NCBI GenBank assembly: GCA_020404895.1
Contig: JADBWK010000164.1
Span: 1 to 38,778 of the forward strand
From: Pseudanabaena sp. M085S1SP2A07QC
GTDB taxonomy: Bacteria; Cyanobacteriota; Cyanobacteriia; Pseudanabaenales; Pseudanabaenaceae
Length of the DNA: 38,778 bases
Direction of reading: 5' to 3'
Position numbers and translations under genes: made by a program
The notes under the pieces: generated by a model
Databases searched by the model: none
The model's input: only the letters and a program-made list of their open reading frames with translations
What the model was told of the DNA's origin: nothing
Shown here: piece after piece, positions 8,525 to 16,799 of the stretch
Position numbering within the stretch: position 1 is the first letter of the stretch
Layout of the letters: every line of letters begins with the position of its first letter

Positions 8525-8644
8525 AAGCCCTGCACTCAAGTGCGGGCAAAGAGCTAAAACCCGTTTCAACAGGTTAATTTAGACTTATTCTTCAGTCGGT
8601 TTCAACCGACTTGAGCTTTCAGCCCGCACTTGAGTGCAGGGCTT
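8525..8644. repeat. Dispersed inverted-repeat element, copy 1
   Basis: Arms 8525-8547 and 8622-8644 are perfect 23-bp reverse complements. The interior carries a second hairpin, GTCGGTTTCAACCGAC. A related copy with the same outline, including AGCTAAAACCCGTT on the left and GAGCTTTCAGCC on the right, lies at 16688-16793. The element ends 20 bp from the ferrochelatase stop codon. Confidence 0.7.
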
Positions 8645-8663
8645 GAGTACAGGGCTGCGTAAC

Positions 8664-9677
8664 CTACACCGCGATCGCAGCAGCTTTATTAGAACCGAGA
8701 GATTCCATTACCAATTCGGCAAGGTCATTGATAAAAACTGGATGGCTATTTAGTGCAGGAACGCGATCAAAGTTATGAATACCAGCTTCTTCAGCAACTT
8801 CTCGATATTCAATATCAATTTCTTGCAAAGTCTCAATATGCTCAGACACAAAACTGATTGGCACAACCAAAAGATCATTAACCCCGCGCTTAGCTAAGTT
8901 TTTAATTGCTTCCTCAGTGTAAGGTTGCAGCCACTCAACTGGCCCAACGCGACTCTGATAAGCAAGAGTATGGGAGTTATAGCATTGATAATCGCGACGA
9001 AGAGCTTTCATAATCCCATCAACACAGTTTTCCATTTCGGATTGATAAGGATCGCCGTATTTAGTCACATACTTCACTGGCACACCATGAGCACTGAAGA
9101 AAATATGCACATTCTCAGGTTTGGCAAAAGACTGCAATTTAGTATTGATCAGGTCATTCATCGCCCGAATATAGCCAGTGCGATCGTACCAAGACTGGAT
9201 TGTGATTTTTTCGATCGCTTGCAGTTCAGGATCATTTTCCCAAAGCGTATCGAGTTGCTTGATGCTCGAACCACTAGTACTGATCGAATACTGAGGATAT
9301 AACGGCAGCACCACAAGACGAGTAATCCCATCCTGTTTCATTTGAGCCAGTGCTTCTTCGGTATAGGGAGCCCAGTAGCGCATTGCTACATAAACCTTTG
9401 CCTCAACTCCATTACGCTGCAAAACGTTCTCAATATTCTCTCCTTGCTCTTTGGTAATCTGGAGCAATGGCGAACCGCCGCCAATCAAGCGGTAATTTTC
9501 TTGACTGATCGGAGCGCGACTAGCGGCAATCAGTGAGGCGATCGGCTTTTGTAAAAAGGGAAATGGGAGACGAATGATTTCTGGATCGGCGAATAAGTTG
9601 TACAAGAAAAGATAGACATCATCTAACTTTTCAGGGCCTCCTAAATTTAATAGTATTACTCCAACGCGACCAGACAT
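8664..9677 (-). CDS. hemH: Ferrochelatase, without C-terminal CAB/Hlip membrane domain
   Basis: This enzyme inserts Fe2+ into protoporphyrin IX, the last step of heme synthesis, and competes with Mg-chelatase for the common precursor. The 337 residues cover the whole catalytic domain: N-terminal [10 protein letters not shown], the catalytic His197 in FFSAHGVP, and [11 protein letters not shown] (278-288) with the metal-handling Glu. Most cyanobacterial and plastid enzymes carry a further ~50-60 residues: a linker and a chlorophyll-binding single-helix (CAB) segment. Here the protein stops after [11 protein letters not shown], and no CAB-like reading frame follows before a repeat element begins 20 bp downstream. 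It is therefore naturally short or has lost its tail. ATG start; no strong Shine-Dalgarno. It appears monocistronic. Confidence 0.95.
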   Translation of the reverse strand: MSGRVGVILLNLGGPEKLDDVYLFLYNLFADPEIIRLPFPFLQKPIASLIAASRAPISQENYRLIGGGSPLLQITKEQGENIENVLQRNGVEAKVYVAMRYWAPYTEEALAQMKQDGITRLVVLPLYPQYSISTSGSSIKQLDTLWENDPELQAIEKITIQSWYDRTGYIRAMNDLINTKLQSFAKPENVHIFFSAHGVPVKYVTKYGDPYQSEMENCVDGIMKALRRDYQCYNSHTLAYQSRVGPVEWLQPYTEEAIKNLAKRGVNDLLVVPISFVSEHIETLQEIDIEYREVAEEAGIHNFDRVPALNSHPVFINDLAELVMESLGSNKAAAIAV

Positions 9678-9724
9678 AAAACAATTTCCTAAATTTGGTA
9701 AGTTAATAATTTGATTAAATTAAT

Positions 9725-9749
9725 ATGAGTGATGCAAAGCAACGCTCAT
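9725..9749. repeat. Small imperfect hairpin upstream of hemH
   Basis: ATGAG...CTCAT arms with an inner TGC-AAA-GCA triloop tip lie about 50 bp upstream of the hemH start, in its probable leader or promoter region. The same TGC-AAA-GCA tip occurs in the gdhA/secA hairpin at 20964-21012. Confidence 0.35.
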
Positions 9750-9860
9750 AGATGATGAATAAATGGAATTTTTATTAAGTGAAGTTTTAACACTCTTTCT
9801 AAATCTTAGTCTAAGTTATAGGTAAGTATAAGCTTTTGTCTCGGGCTAACTACTTATACA

Positions 9861-9887
9861 GTAGGCTGTAGCAAGGCATCAGCCTAC
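9861..9887 (-). terminator. Possible terminator behind the response regulator
   Basis: GTAGGCTG (9861-9868) pairs with CAGCCTAC (9880-9887), touching the stop codon of the minus-strand gene. No T-run follows on that strand, so Rho-independent termination is doubtful. Confidence 0.35.
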
Positions 9888-10276
9888 TACGATCGCTTAT
9901 CTAACCATTGCTTCACACAAGATTCCAATAGATCGATGTCCAATGGCTTTGTCAGATAATCATCACAACCTGAGGCGATCGCAGATTCTTTGTCTCCCTT
10001 CATCGCATGGGCTGTGACCGCAATAATTGGGATTTGGGATGTGCGATCGCTAGCTTTAAGTTGTCTAGCAACTTCCCAGCCATCTACCTCTGGCAAAGAT
10101 AAATCCAGCAAAATCAGATCGGGATGATTAGTTTCTAGCCAATCTAGAGCGGCTTGACCATCTTGGATGCAAGTGACGCGGTAGCCTGAATCTTGAAACA
10201 CCTGCTCAACCAAAACTTGGTTGTCAGGTGCATCTTCGACCACTAAGATTAGCGGTGGGCTTTTAGGTGCGGGCAT
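9887..10276 (-). CDS. Single-domain response regulator (CheY-like)
   Basis: This 129-aa receiver domain has no output domain, so it passes phosphate or acts by protein contact. Asp15, phospho-acceptor Asp58 in ILLDLSLPE, Thr88 and Lys110 in LTKP are all present. I chose the ATG at 10276 because the frame upstream of it (back to 10351) lies inside the preceding DUF362 gene and has no receiver homology. With this start the two genes overlap by 14 bp (10263-10276), which suggests translational coupling and a shared transcript. The sequence PEVDGWEVARQL resembles the receiver modules attached to hybrid kinases of the kind encoded at 3936-8156, so such a kinase could be its partner; that link is inference. 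Confidence 0.9.
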   Translation of the reverse strand: MPAPKSPPLILVVEDAPDNQVLVEQVFQDSGYRVTCIQDGQAALDWLETNHPDLILLDLSLPEVDGWEVARQLKASDRTSQIPIIAVTAHAMKGDKESAIASGCDDYLTKPLDIDLLESCVKQWLDKRS

Positions 10277-11228
10277 AGGTACTGAGCGGTTCTTTAATAA
10301 ACTTGATATAGAGATGTTTAAAGGTCGATCGCAAAACTCTGGGCATTCCAAAGTCGATCGCCATCATCGTTTCAGGTAGTTTCCAATCTTTGCTTTGCAA
10401 ATTAGCGATCGGCTCGCCGATGATGTCAATAGCATCAAGATCACTGCAAAGCCCTGTGCGTATAGCGGCGGCAACCGTTGGCACATCGAGAGGCTTAACT
10501 CCGAGGATCTCCACCATAACGCGATCTAGCGCAAATACGTCACAGGAAGCCGCCAAAACCCCTAAATCTTTTGGCTCACCAGCGCTAGGTCCGTTGCCTT
10601 CGTGTCCGACGATACCATCAAGGATCGTCAATTCAGGATTGATCGCTCTCGCTGTCTCAATTAGCATCTGTGCAAATCTTTCGACATCTTTACCTGCTTC
10701 CATATGCCACCAAGCTTTCATTTTGCCTGGTACACAGCCAAAGAGATTTTTGACTCCCAGCGTCAGGGTTAGTTGCATATGTGACTTCACCTTAGGCAAG
10801 TTAATCACTACATCTGCATCCATCGTCTCTTTACTTAGCCGCAAATGTTGTAGCTCACCCTCGCCTTCAGTTTCGTAACGTTTACCATGAAATTCGACGA
10901 TTGGGATTCCTAGTTCTTCAGCAAGAGGTAACAAGCCATTTGCCTTGGCTATGCCTTTGGCACTACCAAAAGCAGGGCTATCTCCTAAAAAGGGCTTGCC
11001 CCCGACATCCTGCACCATTTTGGCAACACAATACACCAGTTCAGGGCGGGTAGTGCATTCTTTGGTAGGACGTGATCCAGTCAGTAGGTTGGGTTTGAGG
11101 AGAACGCGATCGCCTGCTTTGACGATGCTAGACATACCTCCTAGGGGTGCAAGTACTGCCTCTAGGGCTTGCATTAATGATGCTGTTTCGTAGCTAGAGG
11201 TATGTAGGAGACTAACGATTGGTTTCAT
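10263..11228 (-). CDS. DUF362 domain protein
   Basis: This 321-aa protein belongs to the DUF362 family. Visible family features are LLKPNLLTG near residue 45, a VINLPKVKSHMQ segment near 142-153, and GVKNLFGCVPG about 158-168. The C-terminal ferredoxin-type Fe-S cluster domain found in many DUF362 proteins is missing. The family has no settled biochemical function; some members sit near cofactor or iron-sulphur genes. No signal peptide or membrane segment is seen. It is the first gene of a two-gene unit with the response regulator, overlapping it by 14 bp, which hints that the regulator and this protein work in the same response. Confidence 0.85.
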   Translation of the reverse strand: MKPIVSLLHTSSYETASLMQALEAVLAPLGGMSSIVKAGDRVLLKPNLLTGSRPTKECTTRPELVYCVAKMVQDVGGKPFLGDSPAFGSAKGIAKANGLLPLAEELGIPIVEFHGKRYETEGEGELQHLRLSKETMDADVVINLPKVKSHMQLTLTLGVKNLFGCVPGKMKAWWHMEAGKDVERFAQMLIETARAINPELTILDGIVGHEGNGPSAGEPKDLGVLAASCDVFALDRVMVEILGVKPLDVPTVAAAIRTGLCSDLDAIDIIGEPIANLQSKDWKLPETMMAIDFGMPRVLRSTFKHLYIKFIKEPLSTYART

Positions 11229-11360
11229 TGTTTCTAGAAGGTGGTAGGTCAGCGAACTACATTAAAATATAGCCTAGAATTATGTGTTACAGCGCTTTGC
11301 GCTCAAACCCGATTTAATAACTCATTTAAGAATTATTTACTGCGGTCAAAATCTCTAAGA

Positions 11361-11435
11361 GCTCCCCCTCAATCCCCCTTAAAAAGGGGGAAGAAGAAAA
11401 TTCTCCCCCCTTTTTAAGGGGGGCTGGGGGGGATC
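11361..11435. repeat. C/G-tract inverted repeat of a type common in cyanobacterial intergenic DNA
   Basis: GCTCCCCCTCAATCCCCCTT at the left (from 11361) mirrors the right end (AAGGGGGGCTGGGGGGGATC, to 11435). Each half also has its own small fold around TTAAAAAGGGGG and CCCCCCTTTTTAAGG. It occupies the centre of the 289-bp gap between the helicase and the DUF362 gene; nothing else is recognisable there. Confidence 0.6.
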
Positions 11436-11517
11436 TACACACTGAAACGTAGATAGAGAGACTTGTGTCTACAAGGTAGTTTTTAAAAAAGGGGCTGGTT
11501 CTTTTCGAGAAATGCCC

Positions 11518-14142
11518 TTAAATAACCTCATTTACAGGGAAGCGATCGATCATTTGCGCAGCTTGCTTGGCTGATGAATAGATTTGAGAGGGCAAATTCG
11601 GTACATGGGGAATTTGATATAGCAAATCAATCGTGCGGCGCATCAAACGGACAATATCACCCTCGTCAAGGTTCGTATTTTGACATAGCTCCGACCATTC
11701 CATTCCTAAAGCCCATTGTTCCGCTAGTCCTGTCAGCTCATAGTCCAGCCATGCAGGAATATCGACTAAATGACGGCGTTGAACTGGCATTAATTCTCGA
11801 CGGACTTCTCGCAAACCATCGAGGGCATCTTCTACCGTTGGTGATAATCCGAACTTGATCCAGTTATCAGGACGACTGTTTTCACTAACGATCGCAGCAC
11901 AGACGGTGGCGAGGTGATGAGGAGCGAGGTTATCTAACTCTCCTGACATTAGACATAAAGCCAACCACAGTTCATTCTCACCTCGCAGCGCCGCTACGAC
12001 CTTACCTTTATCGGTGGGTTGGGTATCTTCAAGACATCCGTAAAATTGCAAGATATTAACTAAACTCATAAACTCTTGCCAATGTCTTTGTCGGCGCTCA
12101 TTAACCACCTTTTGCTGAAACTCGATCTGACGCTGCAATTGTTCGAGCCGATTAACTTTTTTGAAAACAGCACCGCGATCGGTCATTTTTGAGACAGGAT
12201 GTTGATTCATCTCAGACTCGATCGCAATTACTCGCGACTGTTGTTTAATTACTTCAGGAGCTAACTCTGGATCGGGTAATGGTGTAATTTTTGGGGCGAT
12301 CGCAAAGCTGGCGTCATCACCATCGATCGACTGCCCTGGGCGCAATGGCAACTTTGCAGGATATTCAATGTCACCATCAAGCAACAAATCAGTACCAACG
12401 CGCACAATATCTTTATAACCAACCGTATACCAGCGATTATCGCGACCAAGACAGACAAACCAAGGAAACTGTCCAGAGCCTGGCACTTTTGCCGTGAGAA
12501 CTGTATGCACAATCAATCCTTTATTAGTGCGGATCGTAAGCGGAGAGCCTGACAATAAATAAGGCGCGTAGGAAGCTAAATCATTTAAGCGCATCTCTTC
12601 TGCTTGCTGAGCGAGCATTTTTAGGAGGCGCTTTTCTTCGCGAAGGCGATCACGCAATTTGTCATAAACTTCCAATTGCTTCAAATCAATATTGGCAAGA
12701 TCTTTTTCTAGCTTGGCTATTTGTTCTATTACCAGTTCAAGATTCTGGATTTGTGGTGCGAGATTAAGATCAGCAAGATATTGCCCAAAGCTCCGTTCTA
12801 CCAAATCTCTAGCTTGATCAAGGGAATGGGTTTGCAACAAATTCATGACCATTCCGTAACTCGGTGCAAACTGACTAACCAGAGGATCAGCTCCAGATGT
12901 GGCGAGATGAGCCGCTTCTTTAGCCCCTTCAAAGGGAGTCTGCACAGTCACGACATAGCCAACTTCATCCATGCCGCGCCTTCCTGCTCTTCCTGCCATT
13001 TGCAGAAACTCCGAAGCATTAAGCAATCGATGTCCGCGATCGGTACGCTTGGAAATGCTAGAGATCACCGTAGTTCTTGCAGGCATATTAATTCCTGCCG
13101 CAAGAGTTTCCGTTGCGAATACGACTTTGATTAAGCCTTGTTGGAAGAGCTCCTCAACAAAGCCCTTCCATGCAGGTAAAATCCCTGCGTGATGGGCGGC
13201 AATGCCACGATAAAGAGCATCAATATGTGTAGGTTTACCAATTTCAGGATTTGCAGCCACAAACGTATCAATTTGCGGTTTCAACCTCAGGGCTTCGGTC
13301 GGACTAACTAGAGAGACATTACCTAAGTCCGTGACCGCTTTATCACAACCTCGACGACTGAAGATAAAATAAATTGCTGGCAGCATATCGCGCTGACGTA
13401 GATGGGAAATCACAGCCCCAATCGGGGGAACGATTTTATGTCTTTCTTCTTTTGATGGGGGCTTATTAGTAAGCGGTTTTAGTCGAGGATTAATCTTTTC
13501 ATTAGAGCTATCTAGTAGTGGGAAAAAGCCTTTGTTATTACAGAAGGAATGCTCAAGAGGCACAGGACGAAAATCAGAATAGATTAATTCAGTGTCGCCA
13601 TGTACTTTGTGAATCCAATCGGTTAGTTGTTGGCTATTTGCTACAGTAGCCGAGAGCGCGACTAGCTGCACTCCCGCAGGACAATACACAATCGACTCTT
13701 CCCATACAGTCCCCCGTTGGCGATCGTTCATGTAGTGACATTCATCTAGCACCACCACTTCCACATCTGTTAGCGAAGTACCGACTTCACCGATGGGCGT
13801 ACCATAGAGCATATTCCGAAAAATCTCGGTAGTCATTACCAAGATCGGTGCATCACGGTTTACAGAGGTGTCACCCGTAAGTAATCCCACATTATCATCG
13901 CCAAACTGCTGCCGAAAGTCCCGCAATTTCTGGTTAGAAAGTGCCTTAAGGGGGGTGGTATAGAAAACGCGACGATTACCTGCTAAAGCTGCATGGATCG
14001 CATATTCACCAATTAAGGTTTTGCCTGAACCAGTTGGCGCACAAACAACGACCGACTTACCAGCTTGCAATGCGGCGATCGCCTGTAGTTGAAACGGGTC
14101 AAGTTCAAAGGGATATAATTCTTGTGGGTCTATTGCTTGCAC
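11518..14142 (-). CDS. Ski2/Mtr4-like DEAD/DEAH-box RNA helicase
   Basis: This superfamily 2 ATP-dependent RNA helicase unwinds or feeds RNA to processing or decay machinery. In 874 aa the motifs run in order: Q-like PFQLQAIAAL (16-25), Walker A APTGSGKT (35-42), TTPLKALSNQ, DECH (133-136), SAT (164-166), then the C-terminal RecA lobe with QMAGRAGRRG, and a long C-terminal region with the DSHCT/helical-bundle character of Ski2 and Mtr4 enzymes. The start codon is GTG at 14142; no in-frame ATG near it is better placed, and there is no clear Shine-Dalgarno. Bacterial members of this branch are characteristic of cyanobacteria and actinobacteria. It appears monocistronic. Confidence 0.93.
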   Translation of the reverse strand: MQAIDPQELYPFELDPFQLQAIAALQAGKSVVVCAPTGSGKTLIGEYAIHAALAGNRRVFYTTPLKALSNQKLRDFRQQFGDDNVGLLTGDTSVNRDAPILVMTTEIFRNMLYGTPIGEVGTSLTDVEVVVLDECHYMNDRQRGTVWEESIVYCPAGVQLVALSATVANSQQLTDWIHKVHGDTELIYSDFRPVPLEHSFCNNKGFFPLLDSSNEKINPRLKPLTNKPPSKEERHKIVPPIGAVISHLRQRDMLPAIYFIFSRRGCDKAVTDLGNVSLVSPTEALRLKPQIDTFVAANPEIGKPTHIDALYRGIAAHHAGILPAWKGFVEELFQQGLIKVVFATETLAAGINMPARTTVISSISKRTDRGHRLLNASEFLQMAGRAGRRGMDEVGYVVTVQTPFEGAKEAAHLATSGADPLVSQFAPSYGMVMNLLQTHSLDQARDLVERSFGQYLADLNLAPQIQNLELVIEQIAKLEKDLANIDLKQLEVYDKLRDRLREEKRLLKMLAQQAEEMRLNDLASYAPYLLSGSPLTIRTNKGLIVHTVLTAKVPGSGQFPWFVCLGRDNRWYTVGYKDIVRVGTDLLLDGDIEYPAKLPLRPGQSIDGDDASFAIAPKITPLPDPELAPEVIKQQSRVIAIESEMNQHPVSKMTDRGAVFKKVNRLEQLQRQIEFQQKVVNERRQRHWQEFMSLVNILQFYGCLEDTQPTDKGKVVAALRGENELWLALCLMSGELDNLAPHHLATVCAAIVSENSRPDNWIKFGLSPTVEDALDGLREVRRELMPVQRRHLVDIPAWLDYELTGLAEQWALGMEWSELCQNTNLDEGDIVRLMRRTIDLLYQIPHVPNLPSQIYSSAKQAAQMIDRFPVNEVI

Positions 14143-14276
14143 GCAGGTCTGCCTGAGTAAATATACTTAAATTAAACTAGCAATTATGACGAAATGCTGT
14201 TCTAATCTCCTATATTAGCCTATTGCAAGGGGGTGCGAGAATAACCCAGTAGCGAGCCAGCAATTCTCATTGTAAA

Positions 14277-14327
14277 AATCAGTTTTGAAGAAAGTCCGCC
14301 AATGGCGGACTTTCTTCAAAACTGATT
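14277..14327. repeat. Perfect 24-bp hairpin with AAT triloop
   Basis: 14277-14300 is the exact reverse complement of 14304-14327, with a TCCGCC/GGCGGA tip. It lies in the gap between the helicase start and the Uma2 stop, 38 bp downstream of the Uma2 stop on the minus strand. It may terminate that transcript, though no T-run follows. Confidence 0.7.
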
Positions 14328-14365
14328 GTGGCTGGTAGAAATTCCTACTTCAAAAATCTATCAAG

Positions 14366-14923
14366 TCACAAGCTCAACCAACTAAAGACTTGCTCTACAG
14401 TTAGATCTAAATCAATTCCTGTGAGAACTGGCAAGCGATCGCTATTTTTAAATTCTCTTACTCGGCGATCGCTATCCACTACTAAAATGGTCTCGTCTTC
14501 TGTATCAAGTAACCAACCTAGCTCAGTACCATATTCTGCACAATGTAATAATTTTGCTAAGACTTGTTTATATCGCTGATCGGGCGAGAGAATCTCAATT
14601 GCCCAATCAGGATATGTTTCAAAACGGTTAGCAATGCGACCCGATGGCAAACGAGGGATTCTCTCCCAACGAAATACAGCTATGTCTGGGACGATCGCTA
14701 ACCCACCAAAAACACAGCGTAGCTCTGGGAAAGCTAGAGCAATTTGCTGTGGTTTAGCAATTTGGCTAATGGTCTCGCAGAGTGTACCTTGTAATAAACT
14801 ATGTTCTCCTTGAGGCATTGGTTTCTGTGTGATTTGTCCATGAATAAATTCAGAGGCAGGTTTTGTCTCTGGCAGTGCTAGAAATTCATCTATAGTTGTC
14901 GGTCTAATTGCTGCAACAGTCAT
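14366..14923 (-). CDS. Uma2-family (DUF820) putative endonuclease
   Basis: This 185-aa protein has the PD-(D/E)XK nuclease-like core of the Uma2 family, which is greatly expanded in cyanobacteria and whose role is not settled. The core residues are Glu25 near the N-terminus, Asp80 in VPDIAVFR, Glu110 in AIEILSP, and a following basic helix with RYKQVLAKLLHCAEYG, where family members usually have RxxKxxxY. The ATG at 14923 gives the normal family N-terminus (TIDEFLALP). It is a stand-alone gene ending 38 bp before a perfect hairpin. Confidence 0.88.
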   Translation of the reverse strand: MTVAAIRPTTIDEFLALPETKPASEFIHGQITQKPMPQGEHSLLQGTLCETISQIAKPQQIALAFPELRCVFGGLAIVPDIAVFRWERIPRLPSGRIANRFETYPDWAIEILSPDQRYKQVLAKLLHCAEYGTELGWLLDTEDETILVVDSDRRVREFKNSDRLPVLTGIDLDLTVEQVFSWLSL

Positions 14924-14986
14924 AGCTTTATGCCCTCTTAAACTTATTCGATATTAACAGCGATCGCATTCGCAGATTAGAGCAGA

Positions 14987-16639
14987 TTAGAACTGATAGC
15001 TAGTGCTGAAATAAATAGCAGCATCTTGAAGATTATTGCCACGTCCTTGCAAGTTTACAAATGGAATAGCTGCATCAATTCGGATTAGAAACCGCTCAAT
15101 CGGCTCAATCATGAGACCTAGACCACCTGCGGCTAAGAAGTTTTGTGATGATGAAGGTGTAGGATTATTGCCATGATTCCAAATTGCTCCGAGATCGATA
15201 AAAGGAGTGATTTGGAGAATTGCTCTGTTAGTTTCTTGATCTCGCATCGCTACTGAACGAGTCTCAAGACTAAAGCGAATCCCGTTGTCGCCCGATCGCG
15301 CATTTTGGCGAAATCCTCGCAGTGATTGTCCTCCACCAATCGTGAATTGTTGAGAAGGAAGTAAAGGATTAGCAGCCAACTGCGAATCAAAAGAGGCTAT
15401 TAGAAGCGCGTCAGAGCCTAGCACTTGCACCCTTTGAGCCTGTCCAGTCCAGCTAAAAAAGCCAGCGTTAGGTGTAGTTACATAAGTGGCATTAAATAAT
15501 CCTGTACCAAGATTGAACTGCGATCGCATTGACCACGCACCATCATTGTCGCGCAGGGTATAGTCTTGACCAAAGCGGAATACGCTGGTGGTGCTAACAC
15601 CATTAGCATCGGGTCCAATCCCAAAAGGAGTTGCAAGGTTCTCAAACAAGAAAGTTTGTCCTGTCTGATGCGCAAAGCCTAGAGATAGAGCAAATTCTTC
15701 GCGAGGATTGCGAATCAAGGGTTGACGATAAACGATGTCATAGAGACTGCTTGCGCCACGGATATTAAAGGCAGCGAAGTCAGGATCGGTAATTCGATAG
15801 TTATTTGGTGCGTAGCGAATTGCTACTGTTCCATTCATCGGATTGACGGGTATGCTGTAGCTAAAATCGTAGAGATTGGAGCCTCCTGTGGTGCTGCGAT
15901 AATAGGAAGCTGACAGCAAATCTCCAAGCCCTGTGAGGTTGCGATAGGTTAGTCCGACACCCATGCGTTCGGAACCAACAGCAACAGGTGAATAGTTATC
16001 AAAGCTGACGGAGCCGCCAAACTGTTTTGCTTCTTCTACTTGGACAACTAATAAGCTTTTACCTGCTTCGGTGCTGGGTTTGAGACTTGAGGTTACTTTT
16101 TTAAATAGAGGATCGGCTTTTAGGAGTCGCAATTGATCTTCAACGGCGTTGGCATTGAATGGTTTGGAAATTCCCAATTCTACTCGCGATCGCACGTAGT
16201 CAGGATTGGTTTGAGTAGTACCAACTATATCTACTCGTTCGATTTGTCCTTCGATCGCTTTGATTTGGGCTACGCCATTAACGACACTTTGAGGATCGCT
16301 TAGGTCAAATTGAGCAGATGAGGTGATGTAGCCATTACTGATATACAGTTGGGTGATCGCTTCGGCAGCGGCTTTGACTTGCTCTGTGGTGATGGCTTTG
16401 CCTTGGAGTGGCTGAAGAATGGGTGCGATCGCTTCGGGTGTGAGGATGGTATTACCAATCAACTGGACTTGATTAATCGTGGCTTGAACGATGGTTTCAT
16501 TTACCCTTGCGGTGGCTTCGGACTTTGGCTCTGCGATCGGGTCGGCGTAGCTGGGTAGGTTACTGAAAAGGTAACCTGAGCTAATTAGGATTCCCCATAG
16601 CAAGCTTTCAAGAAACTTTCTTATTTGACCGTTATTCAT
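14987..16639 (-). CDS. Two-partner secretion outer-membrane transporter (TpsB, ShlB/FhaC family)
   Basis: This outer-membrane beta-barrel exports and sometimes activates the TpsA protein encoded just upstream. The 550 aa show a signal peptide (hydrophobic 12-27, likely cleavage after SYA at 32), a POTRA_2 domain (about 52-130), a second POTRA (about 131-205), and a 16-strand-type barrel (about 208-550). The conserved loop-6 LRGF motif is at 440-443, and the barrel ends in the typical C-terminal aromatic residue (SYQF). It follows tpsA on the same strand with a 160-bp gap that is almost filled by a dispersed repeat, so the two genes may share a transcript only if that hairpin is read through. 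Confidence 0.93.
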   Translation of the reverse strand: MNNGQIRKFLESLLWGILISSGYLFSNLPSYADPIAEPKSEATARVNETIVQATINQVQLIGNTILTPEAIAPILQPLQGKAITTEQVKAAAEAITQLYISNGYITSSAQFDLSDPQSVVNGVAQIKAIEGQIERVDIVGTTQTNPDYVRSRVELGISKPFNANAVEDQLRLLKADPLFKKVTSSLKPSTEAGKSLLVVQVEEAKQFGGSVSFDNYSPVAVGSERMGVGLTYRNLTGLGDLLSASYYRSTTGGSNLYDFSYSIPVNPMNGTVAIRYAPNNYRITDPDFAAFNIRGASSLYDIVYRQPLIRNPREEFALSLGFAHQTGQTFLFENLATPFGIGPDANGVSTTSVFRFGQDYTLRDNDGAWSMRSQFNLGTGLFNATYVTTPNAGFFSWTGQAQRVQVLGSDALLIASFDSQLAANPLLPSQQFTIGGGQSLRGFRQNARSGDNGIRFSLETRSVAMRDQETNRAILQITPFIDLGAIWNHGNNPTPSSSQNFLAAGGLGLMIEPIERFLIRIDAAIPFVNLQGRGNNLQDAAIYFSTSYQF

Positions 16640-16687
16640 TTTTTCTCACACCTTAAATAGTCTATTTTCCTGGAGTAGGACTTATGC

Positions 16688-16793
16688 AGCCCTGCACTCA
16701 AGTACTGGCGAAAAGCTAAAACCCGTTCGGGTTGATTTCAGTCAGTCATCTTTAAGCTGATTTGAGCTTTCAGCCTGCACTTGAGTACAGAGC
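16688..16793. repeat. Dispersed inverted-repeat element, copy 2, between tpsA and tpsB
   Basis: AGCCCTGCACTCAAGT (from 16688) faces GCCTGCACTTGAGTACAG (from 16773) as imperfect inverted arms. The left AGCTAAAACCCGTT and right GAGCTTTCAGCC segments match copy 1 at 8525-8644. An inner ACCCGTTCGGGT hairpin replaces the inner hairpin of copy 1. It ends 7 bp from the tpsA stop codon. Confidence 0.65.
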
Positions 16794-16799
16794 GTTTGC

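Noticed and set aside
8157-8663. A remnant of the ferrochelatase CAB domain downstream of hemH
   Set aside because: Reading the minus strand past the stop gives no chlorophyll-binding motif; the stretch is repeat DNA.
10277-10351. Longer N-terminus for the response regulator
   Set aside because: The added 25 residues come from DNA that encodes the DUF362 C-terminus and have no receiver homology.
12721-13134. 137-codon plus-strand frame opposite the RNA helicase
   Set aside because: The minus strand encodes conserved helicase sequence throughout; the opposite frame has no recognisable features.
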